A stretch of 19,015 nucleotides of DNA from Thelonectria olida (GCA_020736575.1 JAGPYM010000138.1:1-19015); one strand, 5' to 3'. Positions 1 through 10,390 are shown, counted from the stretch's first letter. A program made the numbers and translations. The notes: a model not told the origin generated them from the sequence alone.

Positions 1-203
1 GAGCCGGTGCCACCCACAACGGCAAATACCGACTTGGAATTCTGCGGTTTGGTCGAGTCAGGCTGCGAAGCGGGGAGTGTATCGAGGAAATGCCGGACCC
101 AGTAGTGAGGGTTGTGATGCCAAGATCGCGATGAGGCAATACGGTATGCCAGTGACGTTGACAAAATCGCAGATAAATCCCAGATGACCTGCACCGTCCA
201 CAT
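1..203 (-). CDS. 5' end of a gene running off the left edge, product unknown
   Basis: An open minus frame begins at the ATG at 203 and stays open to the window edge, giving about 67 residues. The N-terminal part reads MWTVQVIWDLSAILSTSLAY, and the last residues before the edge are SVFAVVGGTGS. A hydrophobic strand followed by GGTGS is the kind of glycine-rich loop that starts either a Rossmann NAD(P)-binding fold (GxxGxxG) or a Walker A P-loop (GxxxxGK[ST]). The window ends before the deciding residues. The start is the first ATG in the open frame but the frame is not closed immediately upstream, so the start is uncertain. It lies on the same strand as the kelch gene and downstream of it. Function is not claimed. 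Confidence 0.35.
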   Translation of the reverse strand, partial: MWTVQVIWDLSAILSTSLAYRIASSRSWHHNPHYWVRHFLDTLPASQPDSTKPQNSKSVFAVVGGTG

Positions 204-413
204 GTCTAAGGTCGGTCCTCTTGCGCAGGACTCGAGTTAGTATGCGGACTGACAGCGGGAGACTGTATGCGCTTACTCTTCTCTCTACTCTCCTTTGAAC
301 CCTTTGCTGCTGCTTCGAGACGCTCTTCGGCATCCTTCTGCCCCATGTGCTCTCTGTCGGCCTCATTTCTCTCCCTTGAGTCTTAGAGGCACTGAGGAGA
401 TATCTAGCTAATA

Positions 414-2308
414 CTATCTGGATGGTTCAACTAGTTCCGCCGGCATAGGGGGCCTCTTCTCTGAGCTCGCTGGAAGCTCTACTGGGACCTGCGACAAATC
501 GTTCGACAACTCGTGTGCTAGTTCAAGCACCCTGGAATCGAGTTCTTCAGTTGGTACCGCTTTCGAACCCTCAGGTGTCTTGCGTTTTCCACGCCATAGG
601 TAGTATCCGCCACCAAGCAAGGCGAGGACTACGATAAAGCCAATAGTGCCACCAGCAATAGCCCCGGCCAGAGTTTTCGAAGAAGAAGAATCGGAATCAG
701 AACCAGATGGTGTATATGAGGTCCATTCGGCAGCTACTCTCGTTAGTTACAGGCTCATAGATAGTAGCTGAGGGAGGAATATGTCTTATAATCATCAAAC
801 ACCAGTCTGATATAATCATCACTCCAATCAATACCGTCCAGCCCCCTAAGCTGCTAATAGTTGCAAGACTTTGTAAGGCAAGTATTAGGATTGGATTCTT
901 ACCCGGTCTGGTACCAGTCAATAATGGTATCTAGAGAATCATAGGCGGATGCGTCTGCGTCATACTTGTCGCTCCTCCATCCCCAAGTCTTCAGGTTAAA
1001 GATGCTAAGGGCCTGAGCCCAAGGATCGGGGTCTTCCCAGTCCCACTCCAAAGATAGGCCACCAAAGACGAGCATCTGACTTTGATCGACGAGTGCGCAG
1101 GCATGTCGCATACGTTCGGGCGACGTGACATTGAGGCTGAACCACTGAAATCCGGGCAAGGACAAGACGGCGATATCACTGCGCGTAGCAGTCGTTCGAT
1201 CAAGTCCACCATAGACATATCTAATCAACACATTAGCATTACAGGGTAATAGAGATGAGAAGTCCAGATAGACAAAGACTTACATGTCGTAGGTATTATT
1301 TCCCTTAGCACCTATGGCAGAAAACTCCTCACGGGCTTTAGGGATATCGCCGCTTGCTTTCTGCCAGTACCACTTCTTTTAAATAGTATCGTAGAAAGTG
1401 ATATTACTAAAGTCGACCAGTATTAAGTCCACCCTTGCGGCCGAGGCTCGAGATAATATAGCTCCACTCGAGATAAAGATGAAGTTATTGCTTCTAAATC
1501 TATTAACGCAAACGGCTGCACCCGAGTTGTATGTGCCATATGGAGGACTTATGGGCACCGTCGACTCATTCGCCCAAGTGTTATCGCTCATGTTGTATAT
1601 GATGAGTCCAGGAAGTGGAAGAGGGCCTAAAAAGTCGTCGTTAAGTCGCTTGTCTGATGCCTTACTTCCGTAGCCGCCGATGTTGTCGCTCCGCTAGATG
1701 CGATCTTAATGTTCTCGAACGTGTCTTTCCTCGTTGACCATAAACCACCTCCTTCTCCATCTGCTTCGAATGCCCAAATGTGAACGTCTTCGGCCAAGTC
1801 CGTGGTGGCATAGGGGCCAAAGCCGCCCCATCTGAACATGGTTGTATTCTTTGAATCTATACAAAGCCCCAGATTATTGCCTGGCAGTGGCTCTTTCTTA
1901 TCGATCCTATTGATGGTGACGGTCGAATTGGTCCATGACTTGTTCAGCGGTATCGAGAGAGTCTCCTTGACTGCGTCCATTAGTAATTGAGCTGCAATCA
2001 CTTGTTCACGCAAAGCGTACTGGCGATGGAGGGATAATCATCCGTTTGGTCCCCATCGATATATGAGGATATTTCTCCGCCTTCGATGTAGAGATAATCG
2101 CCCAGGGCGGCGACTGGAAATGATCAATGTTTCTTGGTCTTGTGTCAGAATGGAAGCAGTACGTTTGCTCACTAGAGTGTAGTGTCCGTCGCCGAAAGAG
2201 GGCGCTCGAGTCTGAAGCCACTGGACCAAGAGTACTGTCCGCCTCCTGGCTAGCGGCCAGCTGAGGCCCCAGTGAAGCCAGAAAGAGAGCCGTTTTTAGC
2301 ATCTTCAT
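414..2308 (-). pseudogene. Kelch-repeat (beta-propeller) secreted/membrane-anchored protein, interrupted
   Basis: The translation has the full plan of fungal kelch proteins with a C-terminal membrane anchor. There is a signal peptide (MKMLKTALFLASLGPQLAAS), propeller blades with LYIEGGE, FRWGGFG, YVYGGLD and MLVFGG motifs, a Ser/Asp-rich stalk, one membrane segment near 590-665 (AGAIAGGTIGFIVVLALLGG) and a basic then acidic/proline-rich tail ending at 414. Four introns join the frames well: 2114-2172, 1971-2020 (branch TTACTAATG), 1221-1283 (GTAAGT..TTAG) and 846-902 (GTAAGA, branch CCTAAT). It looks inactivated. The frame slips by one base near 1681-1700, just before IGGYGSKASDKRLND. A TAA stop lies at 1379-1381 between NITFYDTI and KKWYWQKASGDIP, where family members read straight through. 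The frame also breaks in the stalk (about 700-760). The start at 2308 was chosen because it gives a clean signal peptide; an in-frame ATG at 2368 adds 20 residues. Kelch family identity is firm; that every break is real depends on sequence quality. Confidence 0.85.
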
Positions 2309-2368
2309 CCTCCTGACGATGGATACAAGAGGGCTTCTAAGCGGAAAAAAGAGTGAGCTCCGAAACAT

Positions 2369-3470
2369 GGCTGACTGAGGGCTAGCAGATACTTCCGTTC
2401 TCGGTGGTTGTGAGGCGGCGCCTGAGCACTTGACGGACCCCGACGCCGTGCTGAGCTTCTATGCACAGCGGCGCATACTCCTCGGAGGAGAAGACAAGGC
2501 TGTCGACTCGGGACCCGGCTCCGAGCTAGATGGCGAGGTTTTGGCTAGACTTTTGGTTTGCGACGTTACCGCTGCTATCGCGAGCAATTCTAGCATCAGG
2601 CCCAGGTGGCGTGACGCCGTCATCATGTTTGACCACCACCTTACTGATAAAAGCTGGGATTTCATGCTGCGTGGCTTTAACTTGGACGAGCGAACGGATC
2701 AAGAGAGGGAGCTTTTACAATCACATCTTCTCGCCGCGACATAACGGGGAATTATCATCAGAATGCAGCTGGCCTTTGCCTTTTGTTCCTGGTCAAGAGG
2801 CAATGGAGGTCGCGTGGTTGCCTACTCATGTCGGTGCCTGCCCATGTGCCTTAGTATTGTCAATAGTAGCCAACATCGATGGGAGCAAAGAAAACATGTA
2901 CAACATCACAGCATTAACCCTCGAGTCACAATCCCCAGACAGCTTTTCCACTGCTGGCCCACGTGGCGGTTTTACAGACATTGGCTGTCTACGATATATG
3001 ACCTGGTCATGAGATGGAATCGGAGGAGCTGTCGGCGATGGTGCGGCAACTCTGCTATCACCAGCACGCCCAGCTGACAGCAGCGGACTCCGTGGAGATC
3101 ATGTCGGGCAGCCGCCCAACAGCAAAAGTCCGCCTCGAGCTGTCCACGTCCTTCCTGGCAGCAGGTACAAGCGCTGACGGGGTTGGGTCCTCCAACTCAT
3201 CTGATCGTTATGTCAACGGGGCAGTCACGGATGGATTGGCAGGGAAAGTATCTCCACTTCATCAGCATGACGGCATCTGCAAACGACAGTGTGTCTGGCA
3301 GCTTGACGAAGAGATGCTGGTTCGCTCTGATGGTCGTAGTCTAGGTCGCTAATAAGCCCGTCTTGGCGCATACTTCTCTCGAGTAGTGCTTCGTCCAGAC
3401 GTGTCCATTGAATGATGATACCCGACGGGCAGCCTCTGCGGCCATGCCGACATGACCAGCAAAGGGGAAG
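2369..3470 (+). other. Stretch with unrecognised open frames
   Basis: Between the kelch gene and the nuclease-like gene the plus strand holds several moderately long open frames with coding-like composition. The best are 2403-2744 (charged, including RWRDAVIMFDHHLTDKSWDF and ending SHLLAAT), the frame that covers 2745-3012, and 3014-3352 (begins MESEELSAMVRQLCYHQ). They lie in different phases and I could not join them with convincing introns. I recognise no domain in them. They may be exons or frameshifted pieces of one decayed gene, or partly chance frames in GC-rich DNA. Confidence 0.3.
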
Positions 3471-4792
3471 ATGATGGTTGAGATGATCCTGTGGTCTCGT
3501 ACCCATGACCAGATGCCCACACCGCCGCCATCAGCCTCGACACCAACCTGAAGCGCACGCCGATCTCCAAAAAGACCTCGACACGAGAACAGCTCCACGT
3601 CCAAGTTTGACCGCGGCTTTACCGATGACAGCCCTTTCGACAACGATAATGACAGAGCGCCCAGTGCCTTTTCGCAAACCCGGAATCTCTCTGCCATGAG
3701 CCTACCGACTCGTCCTCTTCTGAGCCAACCTCCAAGCCTCTCTCTCCTCTGCGTCCTCGGCGCGCTCTCGCTCTACCAGCCCCGTCAAGCGTTCCACCTT
3801 GCAGCTCCTCGAGAAACCGGTCTTCTTTGTTCTGATTGCTGCTGATCCGACCATGCAACTTCCCGAGGGCATCCTGCCTGCTTATAATCGCATAATTGCA
3901 ATCGCCGATCACAAGAACTTCCTGCCCCGAGCAGTCGAGGGAGAACTGAAGGCCATGCACAGGAGGAACAGAGTTAAGCCTTACTGGTTTTTTAACCACG
4001 CCGACGACGATGATTCAGCTGTCAAGCATTTGCAAGAGCTCAGCGCTCTTCGCGAGATCGAACAAGCCACAAAAACTTGCCAGACGGAGGAAGCCTCCGA
4101 GGCAGCTTGGAACGTCGAAGTCCATGCGCCCCTGCTGAAGCTAGCCCTGGCCTCCTTTCCGTTCCTTTCTCGCGATATCCTGACTTATGCACGCATTAGC
4201 AAGCCTTTTGTTCCCGAGATGAAGGCTGCGTCGCATTACGACTTTACGCGGACCAAGATAATTGATTGGGGCATCCGAGTACACCCACCTCCATCTACTT
4301 CGGCACAGATTAAGCGAGTCTTACTTGGCCTGCCGGATAATTAGCGCTCGGTGAATCAGACAATATACGGGCCCGTTAGATACGATCCGATTGCCATATC
4401 CATCGAGACCAAGATAGCAATTGGCGCTGTGGAGGAGGCAAGGCTACAGCTGGGCGTCTGGGTTGCGGCCTGGCATCAGCGTATAAAAGCCTTATCCCAA
4501 CAGCCTATCATCACGTTACCTTTAATTCTCGTCCAGGAGCACGAGTGGCACCTATTGCTTGCATACGATAGAGATGATAAAATTATAAATATTCTTGTTT
4601 AATTGCATGCTTCTTAGTATAGCTAGCTGACTGATTCTTTAGGAAATTGTTAAAGGCATTGCTATGAGCGACACGAGAGGCTTGGTTGGGTTGTATACTA
4701 TTCTTACTATATTAAGGGCTCTTGCTTCTTAGGTGCAAAACGAATATATGGCCTGGATCCAGATATTATTTGACAGTTATCTATCTCTATAG
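3471..4792 (+). pseudogene. Fungal PD-(D/E)XK nuclease-like domain protein, interrupted
   Basis: This matches the large fungal family annotated as PD-(D/E)XK nuclease-like. The N-terminal part is low-complexity and Ser/Pro-rich (MPTPPPSAST, SPKRPRHENSSTSKFD), then comes LQLLEKPVFFV, the linker, and the core. The putative active site is visible: Asp in IIDWGIRV (4264-4266) and Glu-x-Lys in AISIETK (4405-4413), followed by the typical EEARLQLGVWVAAWHQR and ILVQEHEWHLLLAYD. An intron at 4597-4642 (GT..AG, branch GCTGAC) joins IINIL to EIVKGIAMSDTRGLVGLYTI. Damage: in-frame TGA at 3549-3551, two single-base frame slips (about 3690-3706 and 3755-3770), TAG at 4342-4344 just before SVNQTIYGP, and TAG at 4730-4732 between ALAS and VQNEYMAW. 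All three stops fit CAG/CGA/TGG to stop transitions. The start is the first of two adjacent ATGs. These proteins are usually multi-copy; their cellular role is not established. Confidence 0.85.
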
Positions 4793-5005
4793 AGGATTTT
4801 ACATCTACTTATTAAATTAGGAGCTTACTCGGTCATGTTAAGCATATATCTATAGACTATTTATTACTCAGCCCGCAGCCCACATCTGCTGTTAGTTGTA
4901 CCTTGCGCTGGATCCGATTTTATACATAAAGAATATTTTTCACCATTTATATTAACCTTTATTGTATGCTAGCATTTGGCTTTTTTTTTTTTTGAACAAA
5001 GAATG

Positions 5006-5320
5006 TCAACCTTGCTCTTTACGGCATATTTCACAGCGTCGACCTGCCTTGACAACTTGACCTTCCTCAGCGGCATCATCCACTAGGGTACCTCTTAGAC
5101 GGTGGCTGAGTTCGTCCAGGCCATCGGCCGTGTGCATTGCTGTTTTGACCCAAAGGGCCATCCTTTTAAGCGTATAAATCTCACCCGGGCATATGGCTTC
5201 TATTGAGAACCCATCTAAGTTAAACTTTTGTCAGTCTCCCACATGCGGCATGAGGTTCCGAGCAAGGCCGCCAAGCCAGGTTAAGTTGATAAATGATATT
5301 AATACTGCTCAGCAAGGTAT
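5006..5320 (-). pseudogene. C-terminal fragment of an unknown conserved gene
   Basis: On the minus strand a protein-like frame reads INLTWLGGLARNLMPHVGD, then a stop (TGA, 5231-5233), then QKFNLDGFSIEAICPGEI, a helix-rich stretch including KRMALWVKTAMHTADGLDEL and LRGTLVDDAAEEGQVVKA, and a terminal CEIC pair before its own stop at 5006-5008. The mixed, well-balanced composition and the fact that both sides of the TGA remain in one phase suggest a true coding fragment with one nonsense change. The upstream limit (about 5290-5320) is a guess: the sequence becomes AT-rich there and an intron is possible. A 13-T run lies immediately downstream (4981-4993). I do not recognise the family; the CxxC may be half of a zinc site. 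Confidence 0.45.
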
Positions 5321-5888
5321 TATTTATTATGTTTTCTCTTTCCGACATCTCGGTTGACATACCTTCGTTCTTATCCCCCCCTCTACTTTGGCTTTCACTT
5401 TGAGCGGTGTTGGTTATTTAATGTAGAGCCCCCTTGCCATCCACTCACTGGCTTAAAAAGGCCGACTCAGGTGACTCGGACCATAGCTTGGAGTCCACTG
5501 AGTGAGCAGCAGTACCACCGGATAGATGGTGGCTAGTTGAACCATTAATTGCAGCGTTGTTTGAAGTTGGCTCTCTTTGGTTTGGTGATAATGAATAGTT
5601 TTCTACTTTTTAGTGGGACGTGAAGAAGACTTAAATCTCCTGATTCCCCTTCATTTATCCCACTAGACTGCTGAGGCCGTCTATGAATAATTACGAAGGG
5701 GCTCGTTCCGTGCCGGAGATCCAGTCTAAACGAAACACACTGCACCTCGGTACCCAAAGTATATGCTCTCAACTCCCGTGCTTTGGTAACTAGGTAGCTA
5801 CGCCTTTGTATGATTACAACCGTTCTCCCACATTACCCATCTATAGAGCCACCCGTTCCCGGAAGTCGAGTATGTATCCATCTCCTTC
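5321..5888. other. Intergenic stretch, no gene seen
   Basis: Open frames here (for example 5354-5536 plus and 5545-5772 minus) lack an ATG-based start, domains or splice structure and look like chance frames. The right part probably contains the 3' untranslated region of the minus-strand Ulp1-like gene. No repeat or RNA gene was recognised. Confidence 0.5.
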
Positions 5889-8591
5889 CTATAGCCTTGA
5901 ACTGTAGCGTGATACTAAGACCTCCAAGTCCATGCGTCCCTTTTCCAAAGCAACACGGTCCTCAATCGTCTCTATTTCCACTTCGAGATGGCGTCCACCT
6001 TCAGCTAGTATTTTATCATATTCTCCCTGGAGCCGTGCAAGCTGTACACTCGCTGCTTCAACCACGACTTGGGTGCGTTCGGCTTTGGCGACAGTCCCGT
6101 CAAGTGTATTGCGAGCCATGCGAGCGATCGTGCTAATAGCTTCTTTTGTCTCTCTGTCGTCGAGGAAAGTGTCTGCACCGCTGGAACTCAAGCTCCCGAC
6201 CGGACCAAGGTTCTGCCGTAACCACGCCAGCCGAGACTGAAGCGTTTCCGATGCCTCCCTCGCTGAGTTGAGGGTGACTGTAGCCGCGTCTAACTTTTGT
6301 TTGGCGTCGTCTCGGCGCTTCAGACGATCCCGGGCTTCATCGAGACGTTGCTGCAAATCCCAATGTCCTCGCGGGGAATGGTGCCAATATTGGTCTGGTA
6401 CAACTCGCCGAGGCGACAAAGGGCTTCTTGTTGTCGGCGAATCTCGGCCACTCCGCGGCGAAGATCGAGAGATGGTCCATTGAAGGGGGGGATTCGCTTC
6501 CAGGATGCGGCCGCTTGGATGGGCTACAGTGTTGTGGTTTCACTAGAGCTGATTTGCCAACGATGGACGACCGTGTGATGGACTTGTCGGTGTTGGCAGT
6601 ATTGGAATGCTGTTGGGGCATGTTAAGTCTGTTCACCTGAGGTGATGTTTCTGAAGTCTTCGCGACAACGCTCACACGTGGCGAGTCATCAAGAGAGCCA
6701 ACTTGCTGGGTTGATGCCTTTTCGATTGAGCTTTCTTGGGAAATGAAGCCGGCAAGATGGAGACGAGACTGTGAAGGACAGCAGGATTGAGGGAGAGGCT
6801 GGTTCTGCAAGACGCGATACAGAGCTTCCAGAACAAAGACGCCGCAGCTTGATGTATCTGTCTGCCGAGGGCCAATCTACACCACAATAGCGACAGTCAG
6901 CCAAGAGTCCATAGTAAAGAACAGGTGCCATACCATTTGGGAGAATACGAAGCCCTTGCTAGGAACCATGTGGCTCGCCCATTCCAAGAGTCGGTGCTGG
7001 GTCTGCTGAGCGCGATGCTCGGAGGGCAAAGGGTCATACCACTCTATTTTGCCGTGTGTAACATCGATGGCCGCGAGTGTCCAATGCCCGGGGATGTTCC
7101 TTGCAGTAGGTGTCGGGAAGGGGTGAAACATGCAGGAGAAGATTTTGGCCGTGTCTTCTTGACGACAAGCCCTTGGTAGCGAGCGCGTTTCGAAATACAA
7201 CGGATCTAGAACCAGTATTTTGGTCAAATCAGTGCTGACGCCAACAAACTCAACCAGGGAGGCCTGAAGAAGCTCGATAACATCATCTGAAAGGCACGCA
7301 CTGGTGCTGAGCTGGTGCAAGGCTTTACGTCGGCGATCAGGTTCCGTCTGGAAGCCATCGACTGCATCTGTTGCGAGCTGACTGGATGGCGCAAGGCTGA
7401 TCGGGGCAAAGGGACCTAAGGGATGTGAAGCGCTGTCGTCAATGTCGTCTGTTTCTAAGAGCAGAGCATCTGGAGAATCTTGAGGCAAGGCGGCAGAGCG
7501 AAGATGGAGGCTCCCCTGCTCTGATGGGTTGTCATTGAAGACACTGGAAGAAGGGCTGGCAGATGTGCGGTCGAGCAGATCAAGGCCAACGTGACGGCCG
7601 GCTTCGGGTGTCTCGGGCATTCCCGACGTCTCACACGTCTGCATCGGTTCAATTGTGTCGGGCGCTTCTCCCTTGCGCTGTGACTCGCCAAGAACGCCAT
7701 CGTCCACCATCGTGGGCGCGGCAGCCTCGGGGAATCGTGATGAGTGTTCTTGGCTTGGCTCGTCAAAGATGGAAAGGTCTGCGCAATGCTCTCTTTCACT
7801 ATCTCCTCGACCTTCATGATCTGACTGGTGTTCGTTGGAGTGAGCAGCATCAAGAGCACCATGACAAGGCTGTGCTTCCAAACTGTTCTGAGCCGCGTCT
7901 TGGTCGGCCGTCACCTGATGTTGGATGCTCGGGCCCAGCATGTGTGGCTCGTCATCTGCGTGATTCGCCGCAGGGTGGCCATCTTCGGCTGCGGCTCCTT
8001 GACGGAGGAGATAGACGGCTCTTGTTCCTAGGTTTGTTGTCCACTTGGGCGACGGGTGATCACATTCGTCTAGAGCTGCTCGATGCAGAGCCCCGCCGGG
8101 TTGGTACAGAATAGGCAAGGCAATGTTGCGGCCTTGTGCGATTCTGGTGACGGTGAGAAGGACCTTGAGATCCCTTTCGGCCATGTTGTCAACCGTAACC
8201 TCGAGAGCGCGAGGAGGCAACCGGGGAAATGGGGGAACCTAACCTCGACCTCCCCACGCGGCATCCAGCGCTTTGATTGTCAATTCTCGTCTGTTTCGAT
8301 GCCATCCCTTGGCTGAAGATCTCGTTAAGCGGTCTGATGATTGGTCAGATGGTTGTTGAAGGACATCACTTGAGTAAGAGAAGGTCGGCTCTGTAGCTGG
8401 TTGACTGAGGAGGTGTTGAACATGATACTTCAAATAAATGAGCAGGTTAGCAATGAGAGCAAGAGTGTGACTGAGTGTGCGCTTCAGACCTGATGGTGTG
8501 TTGGTCCATGATTCTGATGAACCGTCACTGAGGACTTGATTTCGATGGTTCCATCCTCAAGATGACCTCGATCCCCGTGATGCCCATCCAT
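5889..8591 (-). pseudogene. Ulp1-like (C48 family) cysteine protease with coiled-coil tail, interrupted
   Basis: Ulp1/SENP proteases cleave ubiquitin-like modifiers. The first ATG (8591) gives a 34-residue exon, then an intron 8428-8489 (branch GCTAAC, weak AAG acceptor). A long disordered acidic region follows, then the protease core. The catalytic tetrad is visible: His in NIPGHWTLAAIDV (codon 7084-7086), Asp in IEWYDPL (7033-7035), Gln in PRQTDTSSCG (6862-6864) and Cys in SCGVFVLEAL (6844-6846). An intron 6877-6933 (GTATGG..GTGTAG, branch GCTGAC) lies between Asp and Gln/Cys and restores the frame exactly. The C-terminus is a long charged coiled coil (LQQRLDEARDRLKRRDDAKQ onwards) ending at 5889. 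Breaks: in-frame TAG at 8239-8241 (TGG/CAG to TAG type), and two single-base losses, one at a 7-C run (6484-6490) and one at a T run near 6353-6362. A product starting at the Met at 8182-8184, after the TAG, could still carry the intact protease core. The family is often multi-copy in fungi and Ulp1-like domains also occur in some DNA transposons. Confidence 0.87.
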
Positions 8592-9010
8592 GTCGCCTGT
8601 GAGCTGGCCGGCCGCAGCAGCACCCAGATGGTGAATGGAGCTTGACGAAGAAAGACAGATCAAGAGATGATAATTGAACGAAGACGCGAACTCGGGGCGT
8701 TAGAAGATGGCCAATGAGCAATGAAGTTCATGTGGCGACCGGGGTTGTCTGTGGCGAGCGCTTGTCTGCGGCAAAAGTCGTTGGCGCAATACTCCACCTC
8801 CGCACGATGTATGGATCGGAGCCGCGCCCCGCTAATATATCACATGACGGACGCGTCCGGACACGGGTCACACGTGCTCGCGAGCGACAGCCGGTATTTT
8901 ACCGGATCCCATAACACCGGGACCCCCAAGGACAGTAAGCATCTCACTGTTCAGCCGATTAATAGCCGTGGATTCATCCGACGTTCGCACCACGTTAACG
9001 ATTCGATATC
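8592..9010. promoter_or_regulatory. Divergent intergenic (promoter) region
   Basis: This 419-bp gap separates the minus-strand protease gene from the plus-strand kinase-like gene, so it probably holds both promoters. A pyrimidine-rich tract on the minus strand (about 8640-8700) fits a fungal core promoter for the protease. At about 8870-8886 there is a CACGTG E-box followed by the 10-bp palindrome GCTCGCGAGC. No binding protein can be assigned; the regulatory role is inferred from position only. Confidence 0.4.
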
Positions 9011-9852
9011 ATGAACGGCAAGTCGGCGCAACGGATAACAGATGTTTATCCTTTCGGAGGGAAATGTGCCATCAATGTTGACTTTCAACAGAAGGAGTTC
9101 CGTGTGTGCTGGTCCGGAAACTGGCTGGAGCCGCCGGACCTAGCCGACTTCCCCTCCTCTGCTGTCGTTAGTGGTGCGAGTATTGAGCAGATACCTCATA
9201 GCCAGGCTGTGGAGGCGGTATGGCTGGCTTCTCGGGCGCTTAAATATGGCGCAGACTCGCATATTAGATTGCTCGAACACTGCAGAGACAATTTCCCTAT
9301 CTGTAAGGTTGCAATCGACGAACGACAGCGACAACTCGTCAGTGAAGAATTTACCCTCTTGCAATACCTGTCCACCCAATCGCCCACAGCTCGAATTGTC
9401 CGCACACTACCCAAACCACTTCAGGACCAGGATGGCATTTTCGGTTACCAAATGGAACGGTTGACTGGCATTACCTTTGAGGAGCTGGCGGATAACTATG
9501 AAGAGCTCCTGGGCGTGGTCCAGGAGTTACATGAGGCAGGCGTCGTGCACTACGATCTTTCCTGGACCAACATTATGCTGGGAAACGACGGCAAGATCAC
9601 CTTAATAGACTTCGGTCGCGCCGGCCGTTTGGGTGAACCCGTACCGCTCAACAAGCACCGAGGGCTACGACGACAAGGCAACTTGACATATTCACCATCT
9701 CTCGATTTCGAGATCCTCCAAGAATTGCAACGGTAAGGGAGTGATCTAAATCTTTGCATTCCAAGTTACAACTGGGCACCGAGCACTGACTGCGTGTCGC
9801 TTTTGGTGTTGACAGAGAATCAGATAAGCGGAAGCTTGTATTATCTACCTAG
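9011..9852 (+). CDS. Small protein-kinase-fold protein (RIO/aminoglycoside-kinase-like), intact
   Basis: Exon 1 is 9011-9732; an intron 9733-9815 (GTAAGG donor, ACTGAC branch, GACAG acceptor) joins ELQR to a short second exon ending ESDKRKLVLST at 9852, for 252 residues. The kinase core is clear: a VAIK-like Lys in CKVAID (K99), a conserved Glu in SEEFTLLQYL, the hinge region YQMERLTG, the catalytic loop HYDLSWTNIM (H180, D182, N187) and the metal-binding DFG (D200-G202, LIDFGRAG). There is no glycine-rich loop upstream of the Lys and no C-lobe beyond DFG plus about 40 residues, so it resembles the compact RIO/lipopolysaccharide-kinase/APH-type fungal proteins rather than ordinary Ser/Thr kinases. 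The first 90 residues are not a domain I recognise. All catalytic residues are present and there are no stops. It likely phosphorylates a protein or small molecule; the substrate is unknown. Confidence 0.85.
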
Positions 9853-9955
9853 ACCACTGCATTTGCACTAAAACAATGGGAAAACCTCTTAGGAAAACCA
9901 TAGCCATGGTCTATCGATCGTCTGCCTCAATCTTGCGGGAGTTTCTGTCACATTC

Positions 9956-10390
9956 TTGAGTTTTGACAGCTTTGGGGGAGTTGAGACAGCCGAGGTGTTG
10001 TCGGAACGTAAGCAGCAACAGGTGGCCGTACGCTACGATAATGACTATCGCAACACTGCATACAAAGCTGACCTAATTGCTTGGTGGAGGGACGTCGGCG
10101 TTGTGCATTTTCCTCGGTTGTCTTATATGGCTGTTGACTTTCTTACTATCGCCTTGTCTTTAGCAGAAACGGAGAGGGATTTTAGCAGTTGCGGGGGGAT
10201 GGTAATACCACTCGGATCTCGCCTGCGATGCCATGTTGTAGCTATAGCTCTGTGCCTTCGTTCCTGGAGTAAAGCTAGCATTTATCAGCCAGCCCTTCCT
10301 CTTAGTCTCTTTAAAGGGGACAATTGGGAACAAGTTCTTCAATTAGTGGGCGGGATCACTGTAGATAGGGATAATAAAGACCAGCATTGA
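9956..10390 (+). mobile_element. hAT transposase remnant (C-terminal dimerisation domain)
   Basis: The open frame carries the signature end of hAT-family transposases: LIAWWRDVGVVHFPRLSYMA, then VDFLTIALSLAETERDFSSC, then LRCHVVAIALCLRSW. This is the dimerisation segment (WW...FPRLS.MA...ER.FS..G....R....A..CLRSW). The remainder of the transposase (RNase H-like catalytic domain, BED finger) is absent upstream, where the kinase-like gene ends only about 100 bp away. The frame begins with TTG rather than ATG, as expected for a truncated relic. I could not find convincing terminal inverted repeats or an 8-bp target duplication. It is a dead fragment of a class II transposon. Confidence 0.8.

Noticed and set aside
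3341..3999. Minus-strand frames opposite the nuclease-like gene
   Set aside because: Arg/Gly-rich low-complexity translations mirror the Ser/Pro-rich N-terminal region on the plus strand.
4981..4993. 13-T run as the poly(A) tail of a retroposed minus-strand copy
   Set aside because: A T run on the plus strand just beyond the 3' end of the minus fragment (5006-5320) has the right orientation for a poly(A) tail, but it is short, lies in AT-rich DNA, and no target duplication was found.
5354..5772. Two 60-75 codon open frames in the gap after the nuclease-like gene
   Set aside because: No ATG-supported start, domain, splice signals or protein-like pattern.
7563..8114. 183-codon plus frame opposite the Ulp1-like gene
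   Set aside because: It is the antisense of the disordered region of the protease; no motif and no independent splice or start support.
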